Shown here in pieces: positions 31,840-40,219 of a stretch of 64,000 nt of DNA. The translations under genes were made by a program, and so were the position numbers. How positions within the stretch are numbered: the first letter of the stretch is position 1; each line of letters starts with the position of its first letter. The DNA is taken from contig NZ_JAUAMB010000019.1 of NCBI RefSeq assembly GCF_031010175.1, positions 1-64,000 of the forward strand. Direction: 5' to 3'. Below the pieces are notes generated by a model. The model was not told the origin of the DNA, did not search any database, and saw only the letters and a list, made by a program, of their open reading frames with translations. The stretch comes from Halomonas sp. SpR1 (GTDB lineage Bacteria > Pseudomonadota > Gammaproteobacteria > Pseudomonadales > Halomonadaceae).

Positions 31840-31871
31840 GCAACAAGCCGACCCTTGGGTCGGCTTGTTGC
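31840..31871. terminator. Perfect palindrome between crc and rph, probable bidirectional terminator
   Basis: GCAACAAGCCGACCC (31840-31854) and its exact complement (31857-31871) are separated by two bases. No clear T-run follows in either direction. The convergent location fits termination or 3'-end protection of both mRNAs. Confidence 0.7.
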
Positions 31872-31891
31872 GTTGCGGCGCTCGCTCGCGT

Positions 31892-32641
31892 TTAGCCTCG
31901 AATACCCAGCGCTTCGCGCTGCTTCTCGCGCAGCTCATCACCGGCTTTTTCGGCCAGATCAAGCATCGCGTTCAACTCGGCGCGGGTAAACGCACCTGCC
32001 TCGGCGGTACCCTGTACTTCGATCAGCTCGCCGCTTTCGGTCATCACCACGTTTAAGTCGGTGTCGGCTTTACTGTCTTCCGGGTAGTCCAGATCCAGTA
32101 CCGGTACGCCTTTATAAATGCCCACGGAAATGGCGCTGACCAACTGCTTGAAGGGGTCGCTTTTAATTTTCTTCTCACGCTGCAGATAACGGATCGCATC
32201 CATTAGCGCCACGCAGCCACCGGTAATCGCCGCGGTGCGAGTACCACCATCGGCCTGAATCACATCGCAATCCACGGTAATAGTGAACTCACCCAGCTTC
32301 TTCAAATTAACCGCGGCGCGCAGGCTGCGGCCAATCAAGCGCTGAATTTCCAGCGTGCGGCCACCCTGTTTGCCCTGGGTCGCTTCGCGATTACTGCGCG
32401 AGTGCGTCGCCCGGGGCAGCATGCCGTACTCTGCGGTTACCCAGCCCTGATTTTTGCCACGCAGCCAGCGTGGTACCGTGGCTTCTACACTGGCATTACA
32501 TAGCACCTTGGTATCGCCAAACTCCACCAGTACCGAGCCTTCTGCATGGCGGGTAAAGTCGCGGGTCAGGCGAATCTCACGGAGCTGGTCGGCTTCGCGA
32601 CCGCTGGGACGCACAACATCAGGACGCTTAGCACTGCTCAC
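31892..32641 (-). CDS. rph: Ribonuclease PH
   Basis: Phosphorolytic 3'-5' exoribonuclease that trims tRNA and other RNA 3' ends. The 249-residue protein has family motifs [39 protein letters not shown] and [17 protein letters not shown]. The start is GTG 32641 (VSSAKRPD), with AGAGG eight bases upstream; the open frame runs to 32707 but that extension is not conserved. Upstream, where yicC is the usual divergent neighbour, an inserted Tn3-family remnant begins at about 32741. Confidence 0.95.
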   Translation of the reverse strand: MSSAKRPDVVRPSGREADQLREIRLTRDFTRHAEGSVLVEFGDTKVLCNASVEATVPRWLRGKNQGWVTAEYGMLPRATHSRSNREATQGKQGGRTLEIQRLIGRSLRAAVNLKKLGEFTITVDCDVIQADGGTRTAAITGGCVALMDAIRYLQREKKIKSDPFKQLVSAISVGIYKGVPVLDLDYPEDSKADTDLNVVMTESGELIEVQGTAEAGAFTRAELNAMLDLAEKAGDELREKQREALGIRG

Positions 32642-32740
32642 AAATAGTACCTCTCGATAAACGCGTAACAAGGAAAAGCCGACCATTGTACACGTCTGAG
32701 GGTGCACTGATTGGCTAAACGTCCAACTGGCGTCATGAAA

Positions 32741-32795
32741 GGGGCGTTACAAGAGTAGTACGTAGGCGCCCGAAATCCGTGAGCGAAATAGGAAC
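32741..32795 (+). repeat. Left terminal inverted repeat of the Tn3-like element
   Basis: Starts GGGGCGTTAC. The core at 32753-32795 matches the reverse complement of 36596-36638 at 35 of 43 positions, including an uninterrupted CCGAAATCCGTGA. A one-base length difference lies between the GGGG and the core. Confidence 0.8.
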
Positions 32796-32911
32796 TTATG
32801 GACGAATGGTTTTTCCGGCTCACGCCGCCAGGAATACGGGTCGTGTCGTGCTAACTGGTCGAAACCCTCCTTCTGGCGGTCTTGCCTTGCCGCTCCAATC
32901 GTAGGTTCCTA

Positions 32912-33446
32912 TCAAATTGATGTGGTGGCGTGCCGAAAGAAAAGTGAAATTGTGCGTGCCGAGCGGCGGACAACCTCGGAACGCTCGGCTGCACCCGCCA
33001 ACGGATCGATATCGGTTTTCCTGGTGAGTGTCTCAAGGTCGATTTTCACCCGCAGCAATTGATGCCACCGGATCTTTCGATCCAACAGGTCAATGGCGTC
33101 CTCGCCGGTCACGTTTGCTTCGTTGAGGGTATGCAATGTGTCGCGAAATAGGTTCAGCAGCGGTACGGTGTCCTTACGGGCAACGAGATGACGCCGATCA
33201 CGGCGGATCTTTAAGAGAGAGAACATTTTCGCGACCATTTTGCAGAACATAGTGACTGTCGCATCTGTCAGCTGACCATGGAGTTCGAAGAGTTGGGCTG
33301 CAACCGTCGCGCGCCGCCGTCTTGATCCGGATGAGATCGAACTCTGCTTGCCCAAGCGTGTAGTGGCGGATCAACGTCTCTTCTTCCGCGGGCACACCAA
33401 GCAAGGCAGACCACCGATCGGGTTTGAGCAAAGGTCTTTGCGCCAT
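32912..33446 (-). pseudogene. Tn3-family transposase remnant (deleted and frameshifted)
   Basis: Two pieces of a transposase of about 1000 residues remain. The first, from ATG 33446, reads MAQRPLLKPDRWSALLGVP then ETLIRHYTL, the start of the DUF4158 N-terminal domain, and loses similarity after about 45 residues. The second, in another frame (about 33310 to 32930), contains QLFELHGQLTDATVTMF and later LLRVKIDLETL with DPLAGAAERSEVVRR, which resembles a mid-protein part of Tn3 transposases. The DDE catalytic part is absent. The pieces are joined by an internal deletion. Confidence 0.75.
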
Positions 33447-33474
33447 TCATTATTTCCCGTGTTCCGCTGGAGCC

Positions 33475-33604
33475 ACGGACAATAGGGAGGGCTGCAGCGT
33501 TGTCCGTCAAAGGAAGATTTGGCAGCCTCCACAGAATATGTCCGTCAATGCGCCTTGACAATGGCAAAGCGGACAGATTGATTGCCGGACAATAAAACGG
33601 ACAA
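33475..33604. other. res-like site with repeated CGGACA/TGTCCG motifs
   Basis: Between the divergent transposase and resolvase remnants, CGGACA or TGTCCG occurs at about 33476, 33501, 33540, 33570, 33586 and 33598 in both orientations. For example, CGGACAATA at 33476 faces TTGTCCG ending at 33506. Tn3-family res sites consist of three inverted-motif subsites at this position, so this is the likely recombination site. Confidence 0.65.
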
Positions 33605-33617
33605 GGATCGTCCCTTC

Positions 33618-33803
33618 ATGCCCTTGATCGGCTATGCGAGTGTTTCCACCGACGCACAGGATCTCATCTTGCAACGCGATACCATGGCAAAGGTTGGGGA
33701 CGAGAAGATATTCGAGGAGGTTGCTTCTGGCGACAAGACTGAGCCTCTGGTGGTATTTGCTTGGAGCCAAGGGAAAGGAAATCGCCAAGCCAAGACGTCC
33801 TAG
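33618..33803 (+). pseudogene. Serine resolvase remnant (N-terminal stub)
   Basis: From ATG 33618 the frame reads MPLIGYASVSTDAQ and QRDTMAKVGDEKIFEEVASGDK, the start of a Tn3-type resolvase, then diverges and stops after about 61 residues, against about 185-200 in intact enzymes. The catalytic serine of the VST motif is kept, but the conserved arginine of YARVS is Ser. The rest of the catalytic domain and the helix-turn-helix are missing, so it is inactive. Confidence 0.78.
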
Positions 33804-33908
33804 AAAATACGGGAAACGTCGTCTATTCAACATTGCATAAGCAACCAGCCTTGCGCAAAATCAGCGTTGGTATGGCGATTATCGATTTCGCAGCAGAGGC
33901 AACAGATC

Positions 33909-35621
33909 ATGTCATTCGATCCAAACTACGTCGCCACAATTGAAGAGATCGCGGATGCAATCACAAATGATAACGTGACATGGGCTGTTGGTCGGGCTGA
34001 GATCACATATAGCCTTGCAGGTTTGGCAGAGAATTACCGGAAAGATTTAGCCGTTGCGGCGTTCAAGGCTTGGAGTGACATCATCGATGTCACATTTGTA
34101 GAGGTAACATCCAATGAGAACCCCGATATTGTATTTAGTTTGACCGATCCGCAGTTCCACGGCACGCCCCCTAACCTTGCAACACAGAGCCCTGGTGTGA
34201 TCAACGTGCCCGATTTCGTTTTACAAGGTTCATTCTTGCCAGTTAGCAACACCATGGTTAGCTTAATGCATGAGATCGGCCATGTACTGGTCTTCCGCCA
34301 TCCTGCGACGTATGGCTCTGGCGCCGTCTATGACGAGGACAGAGCCTTCGCCAACGATACACGGCAGTTCACGATTCTTTCCTATTTTGAACAGTCGAAT
34401 TATGAGGGTGCGACCACGCTTCCGCCTACGACCTTACAGATGGCCGATATCAAGGCTGCAATCGATCGCTATGGCGCAAATTATGCGCGCCCAGGGAACG
34501 ATGTCTATGGCTTCAACACGTCGACTAGCACCGCAGGCAGCGTCTACGATTTTACATACTATCAGGGCGATGCAAATCCCTTCCATTACCAGCCTGGCTT
34601 TGTCATCTACGACACGGGTGGTGTAGACGTGTTCGACGTCTCAGGCTTTTCAAATGATCAGATCATTGACCTGCGGCCTGGCACTTGGTCAAACATTGGC
34701 GGAAACGTTCAGAACATCGGAATTTACCTCACCAGTTGGATCGAAAATGCGATTGGCGGATCCGGTAATGACACCATCACCGGTAATGATCTAAACAACG
34801 TACTCGATGGTGGTGCTGGTTCCGACGCAATGGCAGGCGGCAAGGGCAGCGATACATATTACGTCGACGACACATCCGATGTAATCTTTGAAGAGTTGAA
34901 TGCGGGAACGGACAAGATCCTATCGAGCGTAAGTTTTGTTTTGGGCTCTAACATCGAAAATCTAGAGCTTATATCGAGCGCGGCTATAGACGGCACTGGC
35001 AACTCACTGGCCAACGAGATCATAGGAAACAACGCGCGGAACAAACTCAATGGCGGCGCTGGCGATGACACGCTCTACGGCCGCGACGGCGACGATTATT
35101 TGGCCGGTGCTGCCGGCAATGACACACTCAGAGGTGAAAACGGAGCAGATCTTCTGATCGGGGGCGATGGCATTGACCTGCTCTATGGCGGCAACGGAGA
35201 TGATCATTTGCTCGGCGGAACGGGCAACGACAGTCTGCTTGGTGGCGCAGGCAATGATATTCTGCGCGGCGGCCTTGGCAACGACAGTCTCTGGGGACAT
35301 GCAGGCGCAGACGTCTTTCGGTTCGATTCAGAAATCAACGGCTTGCCAAACATCGATCAGATTCTTGATTTCACGGCGAATGAGGATCAGGTTCAGCTAG
35401 AGAACTCCGTTTTTACCGCCTTGGGATCGACGGGTTCACTCGCACAAGACGTATTTCAGGTTGGAACAACAGCGGAAGATGCGGATGACCGCATCCTCTA
35501 CGACAGTGCGACTGGCTACCTATCCTACGACCCGGATGGCAACGGAGCGATGACTGCTATCTGGTTTGCAACTTTGACAAATTCGCCGTCGCTGAGCGCA
35601 GACGACATCTTTGTCATCTGA
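33909..35621 (+). CDS. M10/serralysin-like RTX protein (probable type I secretion substrate)
   Basis: Protein of 570 residues without an N-terminal signal peptide. The N-terminal domain has the zinc motif HEIGHVLVFRHP: His121, Glu122, His125 and His131 are kept, but the usual glycine of HExxHxxGxxH is Val128. The Met-turn of serralysins (SIMSY) is TILSY here, with Leu157. About nine tandem calcium-binding nonapeptides (GGxGxDxLx type) run from residue 378 to 468. The C-terminal DRILYDSATGYLSYDPDG to DDIFVI region resembles secretion-signal domains of alphaproteobacterial RTX proteins. AGAGG lies 10 bases before ATG 33909. No type I exporter is nearby. Activity is uncertain because of the altered residues. 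Confidence 0.82.
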   Translation: MSFDPNYVATIEEIADAITNDNVTWAVGRAEITYSLAGLAENYRKDLAVAAFKAWSDIIDVTFVEVTSNENPDIVFSLTDPQFHGTPPNLATQSPGVINVPDFVLQGSFLPVSNTMVSLMHEIGHVLVFRHPATYGSGAVYDEDRAFANDTRQFTILSYFEQSNYEGATTLPPTTLQMADIKAAIDRYGANYARPGNDVYGFNTSTSTAGSVYDFTYYQGDANPFHYQPGFVIYDTGGVDVFDVSGFSNDQIIDLRPGTWSNIGGNVQNIGIYLTSWIENAIGGSGNDTITGNDLNNVLDGGAGSDAMAGGKGSDTYYVDDTSDVIFEELNAGTDKILSSVSFVLGSNIENLELISSAAIDGTGNSLANEIIGNNARNKLNGGAGDDTLYGRDGDDYLAGAAGNDTLRGENGADLLIGGDGIDLLYGGNGDDHLLGGTGNDSLLGGAGNDILRGGLGNDSLWGHAGADVFRFDSEINGLPNIDQILDFTANEDQVQLENSVFTALGSTGSLAQDVFQVGTTAEDADDRILYDSATGYLSYDPDGNGAMTAIWFATLTNSPSLSADDIFVI

Positions 35622-35653
35622 ATCCTCGTGACTATTGACGACAACAGTAGGGA

Positions 35654-36547
35654 ATGACGGAATTGACTAATCATGCTCCGTACGATGAACGCAAATCAAT
35701 AGGCCCTACGCCCGATCTCGCCGCGAAAGGTGCGATCTGTTTGCAGCTGCCCCACAACTCCACTGGCTCTGATATCATCATCTATGAGAAGGATGCCGAC
35801 AAGGCAATGACGCCTGCGTCAATCGTCAAACTGATGACGGCCATCGTTGCTATCGAGATGGCAAGTAACTTCCAGTTGCCGAAAAGCTTCAAGCTAGAGA
35901 TGGTTCCTGAAGATGATGTCGAAGGATCAGGTCGTAACCTTCATGCAGGAGACCGCCTTTCACTCGGCGACAGCATCGCTAACCTTTTGGTGCCGTCATC
36001 AAATGTAGCAGCCAATCTGATTGCGCGGACATTTGGCCAAATGATGCTGGGATCGAAGACAGGCACAAGTCACGACGCCGTGCAACGCTTCGTTGCGGAA
36101 ATGAACACGACCGCTCGAAATCTTGGGATGACGAAATCGCAATTCCTGAACCCACACGGGTTGGCGGTACGCGGACAACGATCTACCGCCCGAGATTTAT
36201 CATTGCTGGTGAAGAAATGTCTGATATATAGCCCGATTACGAGGGTTTGGGGGATCAAAGCTTTTGCTATCGGAATAACGGGGCCGGTGCCGCGCAGGCT
36301 GGTTTTAAAGTCTGCTTTTCACTCCTCAACGCGACGGGCTGTACCGGAATTCTCGCTTCCGCAATATCTTGGCGGGAAAACGGGCACGCTTTGGCCAGCT
36401 ATATTCAACCTAGCATCTGTTTCGGCAGCTAAGAGCGGAGGGATCTGTGTCTCAGTATCGCTTGGATCACCAACAGTAGAGGAGCGATACCACGACTATT
36501 TGAAATTGGTTGACCTCAGTAATGAATTAGCACGCGGCACCGTCTGA
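35654..36547 (+). CDS. D-alanyl-D-alanine carboxypeptidase-like protein (S11 family), no signal peptide
   Basis: Penicillin-binding-protein fold enzyme of 297 residues. All three active-site motifs are present: SIVK at 56-59, SSN at 115-117 and KTG at 242-244, so catalysis is possible. Typical S11 enzymes are exported and anchored by a C-terminal helix; this one has neither a signal peptide nor a membrane segment. It follows the RTX gene by 32 bases on the same strand and may be co-transcribed. AGGGA directly abuts ATG 35654, so a TTG at 35663 with a 9-base spacer is an alternative start. Role unknown. Confidence 0.8.
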   Translation: MTELTNHAPYDERKSIGPTPDLAAKGAICLQLPHNSTGSDIIIYEKDADKAMTPASIVKLMTAIVAIEMASNFQLPKSFKLEMVPEDDVEGSGRNLHAGDRLSLGDSIANLLVPSSNVAANLIARTFGQMMLGSKTGTSHDAVQRFVAEMNTTARNLGMTKSQFLNPHGLAVRGQRSTARDLSLLVKKCLIYSPITRVWGIKAFAIGITGPVPRRLVLKSAFHSSTRRAVPEFSLPQYLGGKTGTLWPAIFNLASVSAAKSGGICVSVSLGSPTVEERYHDYLKLVDLSNELARGTV

Positions 36548-36595
36548 ATCTGTACCTTGCACCGCTAATGCATCATTGCTCCGGGTGGGAACGAT

Positions 36596-36651
36596 GTTTA
36601 TGTTTTGTTCACGGATTTCGGACACCTACGCACTACTCATTTAATGACCCC
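36596..36651 (-). repeat. Right terminal inverted repeat of the Tn3-like element
   Basis: Reading inward on the minus strand it starts GGGGTCATTAAAT at 36651 and continues with the 43-base core that pairs with the left end. It lies 14 bases from the end of the pentulose kinase gene. Confidence 0.8.
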
Positions 36652-36665
36652 ATCAAGTAGGTTCG

Positions 36666-38222
36666 TCAGTCGAGACGACCTTCGTAAAGCTTCTTGAAAG
36701 CGGCATAACGCGCATTGTGCAGTGCCTGCATCGCCTGGTCAGGCTCTAGTATTTGTTCGCCTGGGGCGAGGCCATTGGCAACGCTGAGCACATCACCATT
36801 GGCTTGAGCAGCCAAAGCCGCTACAGCAACTCCCAGCAGTACGGGTTCAGGTGCATCCGCCAGCACAACCCGGCAACCGGTTCCGTCGGCATAGAGCTTG
36901 CGTAGCAGTGCTGAACGCCCATGCCCTCCGCTGAGGTGCAGGGTATCGATTGCATAACCATGGGCATTCATACGCTCTATGATGGAGCGGGTGCCGTAAA
37001 CCAGTGAGGTGGCTGCCGCCCAATAGACTTTGATGAAGCTCTCGCGAGGCGTATCAAGGGTCAATCCCGTGATGGCGCCGCGAATTCCAGGATCTGCCAA
37101 TGGCGAGCGGTTGCCAATAAAGTCAGGACAAACATGGGTGTCAGGGGCTGGGTCGCCGGATGCCAAGCGTTCTAGCAGAAGGTCTGATAGCGCACCGTGA
37201 AGATCGTCGCCGAATTCACTGCTGGCTGAAAATAGCACCGCCAGGTGATCTAGAAGGGCACCGGTAATGCTTTGTCCCCCTTCGTTGGCAACAAAACCGT
37301 CGCATAGCGCCCCTGGATAGGGGCCCCACACGCCGGGCACTTCTCGCCGCACGGGCTGGGCTCCAATATGGCAGGTGGACGTGCCGCCAATCACGGCAAG
37401 TCGGCGCTCGGGAGCGTCAGCGAGGCTTCTGCCTAGCGTGCCAAGCGCACCGGCATAGGCATCAATCATGCCCACTGCGAAGGTGCACCGAGTCGTCAGT
37501 CCCAAGTCATCGGCGGCTTCTTCGGTCAACTGCCCAAGTGCTACGCCCACCGGAAGGGCTTGGTCGGGCAGACGGGCGCACTCGAGTACATCCTCCATAT
37601 CGATCTGCTTTAGAAAGCCGTGATCCCAGCCATGACCAGGGCGTGGGTCAAACGTCCACTTGCAGGAGAGCATGCAGACCGAGCGTTCAAGAGAGCCGGT
37701 GCATTTGAAGCCCAGCCAATCGCCAAGATCACCGGCGTAGCCAATTTGGGCATAAAGCTTTGGGCGGTGGCGCTTGAGCCACATCAGTTTGGGCATCTGC
37801 ATCTCGGGGGACATGACACCACCTAAGTTAGCCAGTGGCGCGGCATGGGTGGCCGTGCACTCAGCGGCTTCGGCGGTTGCACGGTGATCCATCCAGACAA
37901 TGATATTCCACGCTTCATCACCGGGTGAGAGCTCAAGCGGTTGATACTGCTCATCCAGAAGGACGAGCGAGCAGGTGGCGCTTACCGACATGCTGGTGAT
38001 GGAATCGGGCGCTACACCGGTAGCCTCGCGGGCGCGGCGGGTCGCGCTGCATACCGCGCGCCAGATATCCGTGGAGCTTTGCTCAACGTGGTGCTCGGCA
38101 GGGCGATGCATCGCAATAGGGGTTTTCGCTTCGGCCAGCATCACTCCATCAAGCGTGAAAATGCCCGCACGGGCGCTGCCAGTACCGATATCGATGCCTA
38201 GAACATGTTCTTGATGATTCAT
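36666..38222 (-). CDS. FGGY-family pentulose kinase (D-ribulokinase type)
   Basis: Cytoplasmic sugar kinase of 518 residues. The N-terminal GIDIGTGSARAGIF phosphate motif (about 9-22), SVSATCSLVLLD (about 86-97), IIVWMDHRA (about 118-126) and the C-terminal HLSGGHGRSALLRKLYADGTG segment mark the FGGY pentulose kinase subgroup whose characterised members phosphorylate D-ribulose. It is the last gene of the ABC importer operon, 12 bases after the second permease, so it probably phosphorylates the imported sugar or a product of it. Other pentuloses or erythritol-like substrates cannot be excluded. Confidence 0.87.
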   Translation of the reverse strand: MNHQEHVLGIDIGTGSARAGIFTLDGVMLAEAKTPIAMHRPAEHHVEQSSTDIWRAVCSATRRAREATGVAPDSITSMSVSATCSLVLLDEQYQPLELSPGDEAWNIIVWMDHRATAEAAECTATHAAPLANLGGVMSPEMQMPKLMWLKRHRPKLYAQIGYAGDLGDWLGFKCTGSLERSVCMLSCKWTFDPRPGHGWDHGFLKQIDMEDVLECARLPDQALPVGVALGQLTEEAADDLGLTTRCTFAVGMIDAYAGALGTLGRSLADAPERRLAVIGGTSTCHIGAQPVRREVPGVWGPYPGALCDGFVANEGGQSITGALLDHLAVLFSASSEFGDDLHGALSDLLLERLASGDPAPDTHVCPDFIGNRSPLADPGIRGAITGLTLDTPRESFIKVYWAAATSLVYGTRSIIERMNAHGYAIDTLHLSGGHGRSALLRKLYADGTGCRVVLADAPEPVLLGVAVAALAAQANGDVLSVANGLAPGEQILEPDQAMQALHNARYAAFKKLYEGRLD

Positions 38223-38234
38223 GGAAAACCTTAC

Positions 38235-39224
38235 TCAAGACTGTTTAATAAATGGCATACGTAGTGCCATTACAATAATTAGAAAAGCACCCCATACTGC
38301 GGTGGACAAATGCTGGCTGGCGCCCATCAGGTTCATACCCGAGGCGATTACCTGCAGGCTCATCAAACCCAATACCAGGGGGAGTACGCGGCCAAAGCCG
38401 CCAAAGGGGTTCGCCCCGGCCAGAAAACAGGCCAGCACGGTAATCAGTAGGTAGCTCTCGCCGTGGCCTACACGTACGGAGTTAAAGCGGGCGAGCATCA
38501 CCATACCCGCGAGGCCGGCGAGCAGACCGGAAATCGTGTAGACGGTGATCAGCACGCGCTTGACGTTAATACCCGAGTACTCGGTAGCGCGGGGATTGGA
38601 GCCGAGCATATAGATCGAGAACCCGGTGCGGGTAAAGTGCATCACGTACATCAGCCCAGCGGCGGCGGCGAGAAAGATCAGCATGGGAATTGGCACGCCC
38701 AGAAAGCTTCCGCTACCGATGGTTTGAAATACCTCAGGCATACCTGAAATGCCGCCGCCACGAGTTAAAAACTCGCTCACACCCTGGAGAAAAATCATCG
38801 CACCTAGCGACACCAGAATGGGATGCGCACCCACATAGGCGACGATAACGCCGATTAAAAAGCCGGCGGCAGCGCCCACGACGAGCCCGACCATAATCGC
38901 CATGGGAACATTGAGTATGCCCAACCCCGACAGCAGCCCCTGCACCAGCCAGGCGGTGGTGAGCCCGGCAATATTGGCGGTAAAGGTAACTGAGAGGTTG
39001 AGCCCGCCGGAAATAATCGGTACCAGCATTGCCAGCGACAGTAGCCCAAGCTCTGGCAACTGCATCGACATTGAACGGAAATTAGTCGCGGAGAGAAATC
39101 CCGGGGCCAGCAGCGAGAAAAACACGATGCTGATGATCAAAAGGGCTGTCATGGCTATCACTTCGATGGTATCGCCACCCAGGCGTATGCCAGCACTGGA
39201 TGGCGTGTTCAGCGGCTTATTCAT
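38235..39224 (-). CDS. Sugar ABC transporter permease (RbsC family), second
   Basis: Inner-membrane permease of 329 residues, with about eight to ten membrane helices. It has the segments GGLNLSVTFTANIAG and GSNPRATEYSGINV that characterise ribose/xylose-type (CUT2) permeases. Its ATG overlaps the first permease stop by 4 bp. Two different permease genes in one CUT2 operon suggest a heterodimeric channel. Confidence 0.92.
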   Translation of the reverse strand: MNKPLNTPSSAGIRLGGDTIEVIAMTALLIISIVFFSLLAPGFLSATNFRSMSMQLPELGLLSLAMLVPIISGGLNLSVTFTANIAGLTTAWLVQGLLSGLGILNVPMAIMVGLVVGAAAGFLIGVIVAYVGAHPILVSLGAMIFLQGVSEFLTRGGGISGMPEVFQTIGSGSFLGVPIPMLIFLAAAAGLMYVMHFTRTGFSIYMLGSNPRATEYSGINVKRVLITVYTISGLLAGLAGMVMLARFNSVRVGHGESYLLITVLACFLAGANPFGGFGRVLPLVLGLMSLQVIASGMNLMGASQHLSTAVWGAFLIIVMALRMPFIKQS

Positions 39225-40219
39225 ACGTTTTGCGCCCTGGTTGAACGGGGCAACAGGTTGCCCAGATTACTGGTCGTGATCGCGATCAAAATAATCAACC
39301 CGACAATCATGCGGAAAGCGTAGGGCGTTACGCCCAGCAGGTTAAGGCCGTTTTGCACCACGGCGAGCAGCAGCACGCCGAGCACCGCACCCAGCACCGA
39401 ACCGCGCCCACCGCCTAACGTTGCCCCACCGAGCACTACCGCGGCTAAAATCGGCAGTTCCTGGCCGATCAAGGCGTTGGGCACCACCTCTTGCACAATA
39501 TGCGCCTGCATAAGGCCTGCCATGCCTGCGCATAGCCCCAGCCAGCCGTAAGCGAAGGCGTGAATTTTCCACACACTCACTCCTGAACGGCGCGCGGCCT
39601 CGGGGCTTGAGCCAAAGCCATATACCGCACGCCCGAAGCCAGTGCGAGCCAGAATGAACCAAGTGAGTAAGACCATTACGGCCATGACGGCGGCGGGGAA
39701 GTAGAGCGTGGCCGAACCGCGCTCGGCGGGTAGGTCGAGCAGAGGAATTGAGTAGTAGAGCCAGTCAGGAATAGCGTAGATCGATACGCCGCCAGTGAAG
39801 TACATCAATAGCCCGAAAAACAGGTTAAAGGTGCCGATGGTGACGATAATCGAGACAATGCGAAAACGGTGGATGAGCAGCGCATTAAACAGCCCCAGCA
39901 GAGTGCCCACTAGCATTGAGAGTAGAATGCCTATCGGCCAGCTGCCGCCGCCCAGGGTGTCAATGAGCAGCGTCATCACCACGTACTGCACCACCGAAGC
40001 CGCCACCGCGAAGGAGATATCAATGCCCCCCGCAATGAGCACGACCACCAACCCCACGGCAAAAATGATATTGACCGACTGATTGTTAAGTAGGTCAAAC
40101 AGGTTCTGAACAGTTAAAAAACTGTCGGTGATCAGTGCCAGCACCGCCGAGAGCGCAAAAATGATGCCCAGCAGCACCCCTTCAGTGCTGATACGTTGGC
40201 GTGATAACAGGTTACGCAT
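39221..40219 (-). CDS. Sugar ABC transporter permease (RbsC family), first
   Basis: Inner-membrane permease of 332 residues. The segment GGIDISFAVAASVVQYV near residue 64 and GFGSSPEAARRSGVSVWK near 206 are the usual CUT2 landmarks (the second contacts the ATPase). It overlaps the ATPase gene by 8 bp at its start and the second permease by 4 bp at its end, so the three are tightly coupled. Confidence 0.92.
   Translation of the reverse strand: MRNLLSRQRISTEGVLLGIIFALSAVLALITDSFLTVQNLFDLLNNQSVNIIFAVGLVVVLIAGGIDISFAVAASVVQYVVMTLLIDTLGGGSWPIGILLSMLVGTLLGLFNALLIHRFRIVSIIVTIGTFNLFFGLLMYFTGGVSIYAIPDWLYYSIPLLDLPAERGSATLYFPAAVMAVMVLLTWFILARTGFGRAVYGFGSSPEAARRSGVSVWKIHAFAYGWLGLCAGMAGLMQAHIVQEVVPNALIGQELPILAAVVLGGATLGGGRGSVLGAVLGVLLLAVVQNGLNLLGVTPYAFRMIVGLIILIAITTSNLGNLLPRSTRAQNV

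Larger units (their letters stand above)
32741..36651. mobile_element. Decayed Tn3-family element carrying RTX and S11 cargo
   Basis: The segment is bounded by imperfect inverted repeats whose outer ends both read GGGG, a common start of Tn3-family ends. Inside the left end are a broken Tn3 transposase, a res-like region and a resolvase stub in the usual divergent arrangement, followed by two cargo genes that reach almost to the right repeat. The 5-bp flanks (TGAAA left, ATCAA right) do not match, so no target duplication is visible. With both transposase and resolvase broken it cannot move unaided. The exact ends are inferred, and the donor is unknown. Confidence 0.78.

Noticed and set aside
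33618..33803. Functional site-specific recombinase
   Set aside because: Only about 45 residues match a resolvase, the key arginine is Ser, and the DNA-binding domain is missing.
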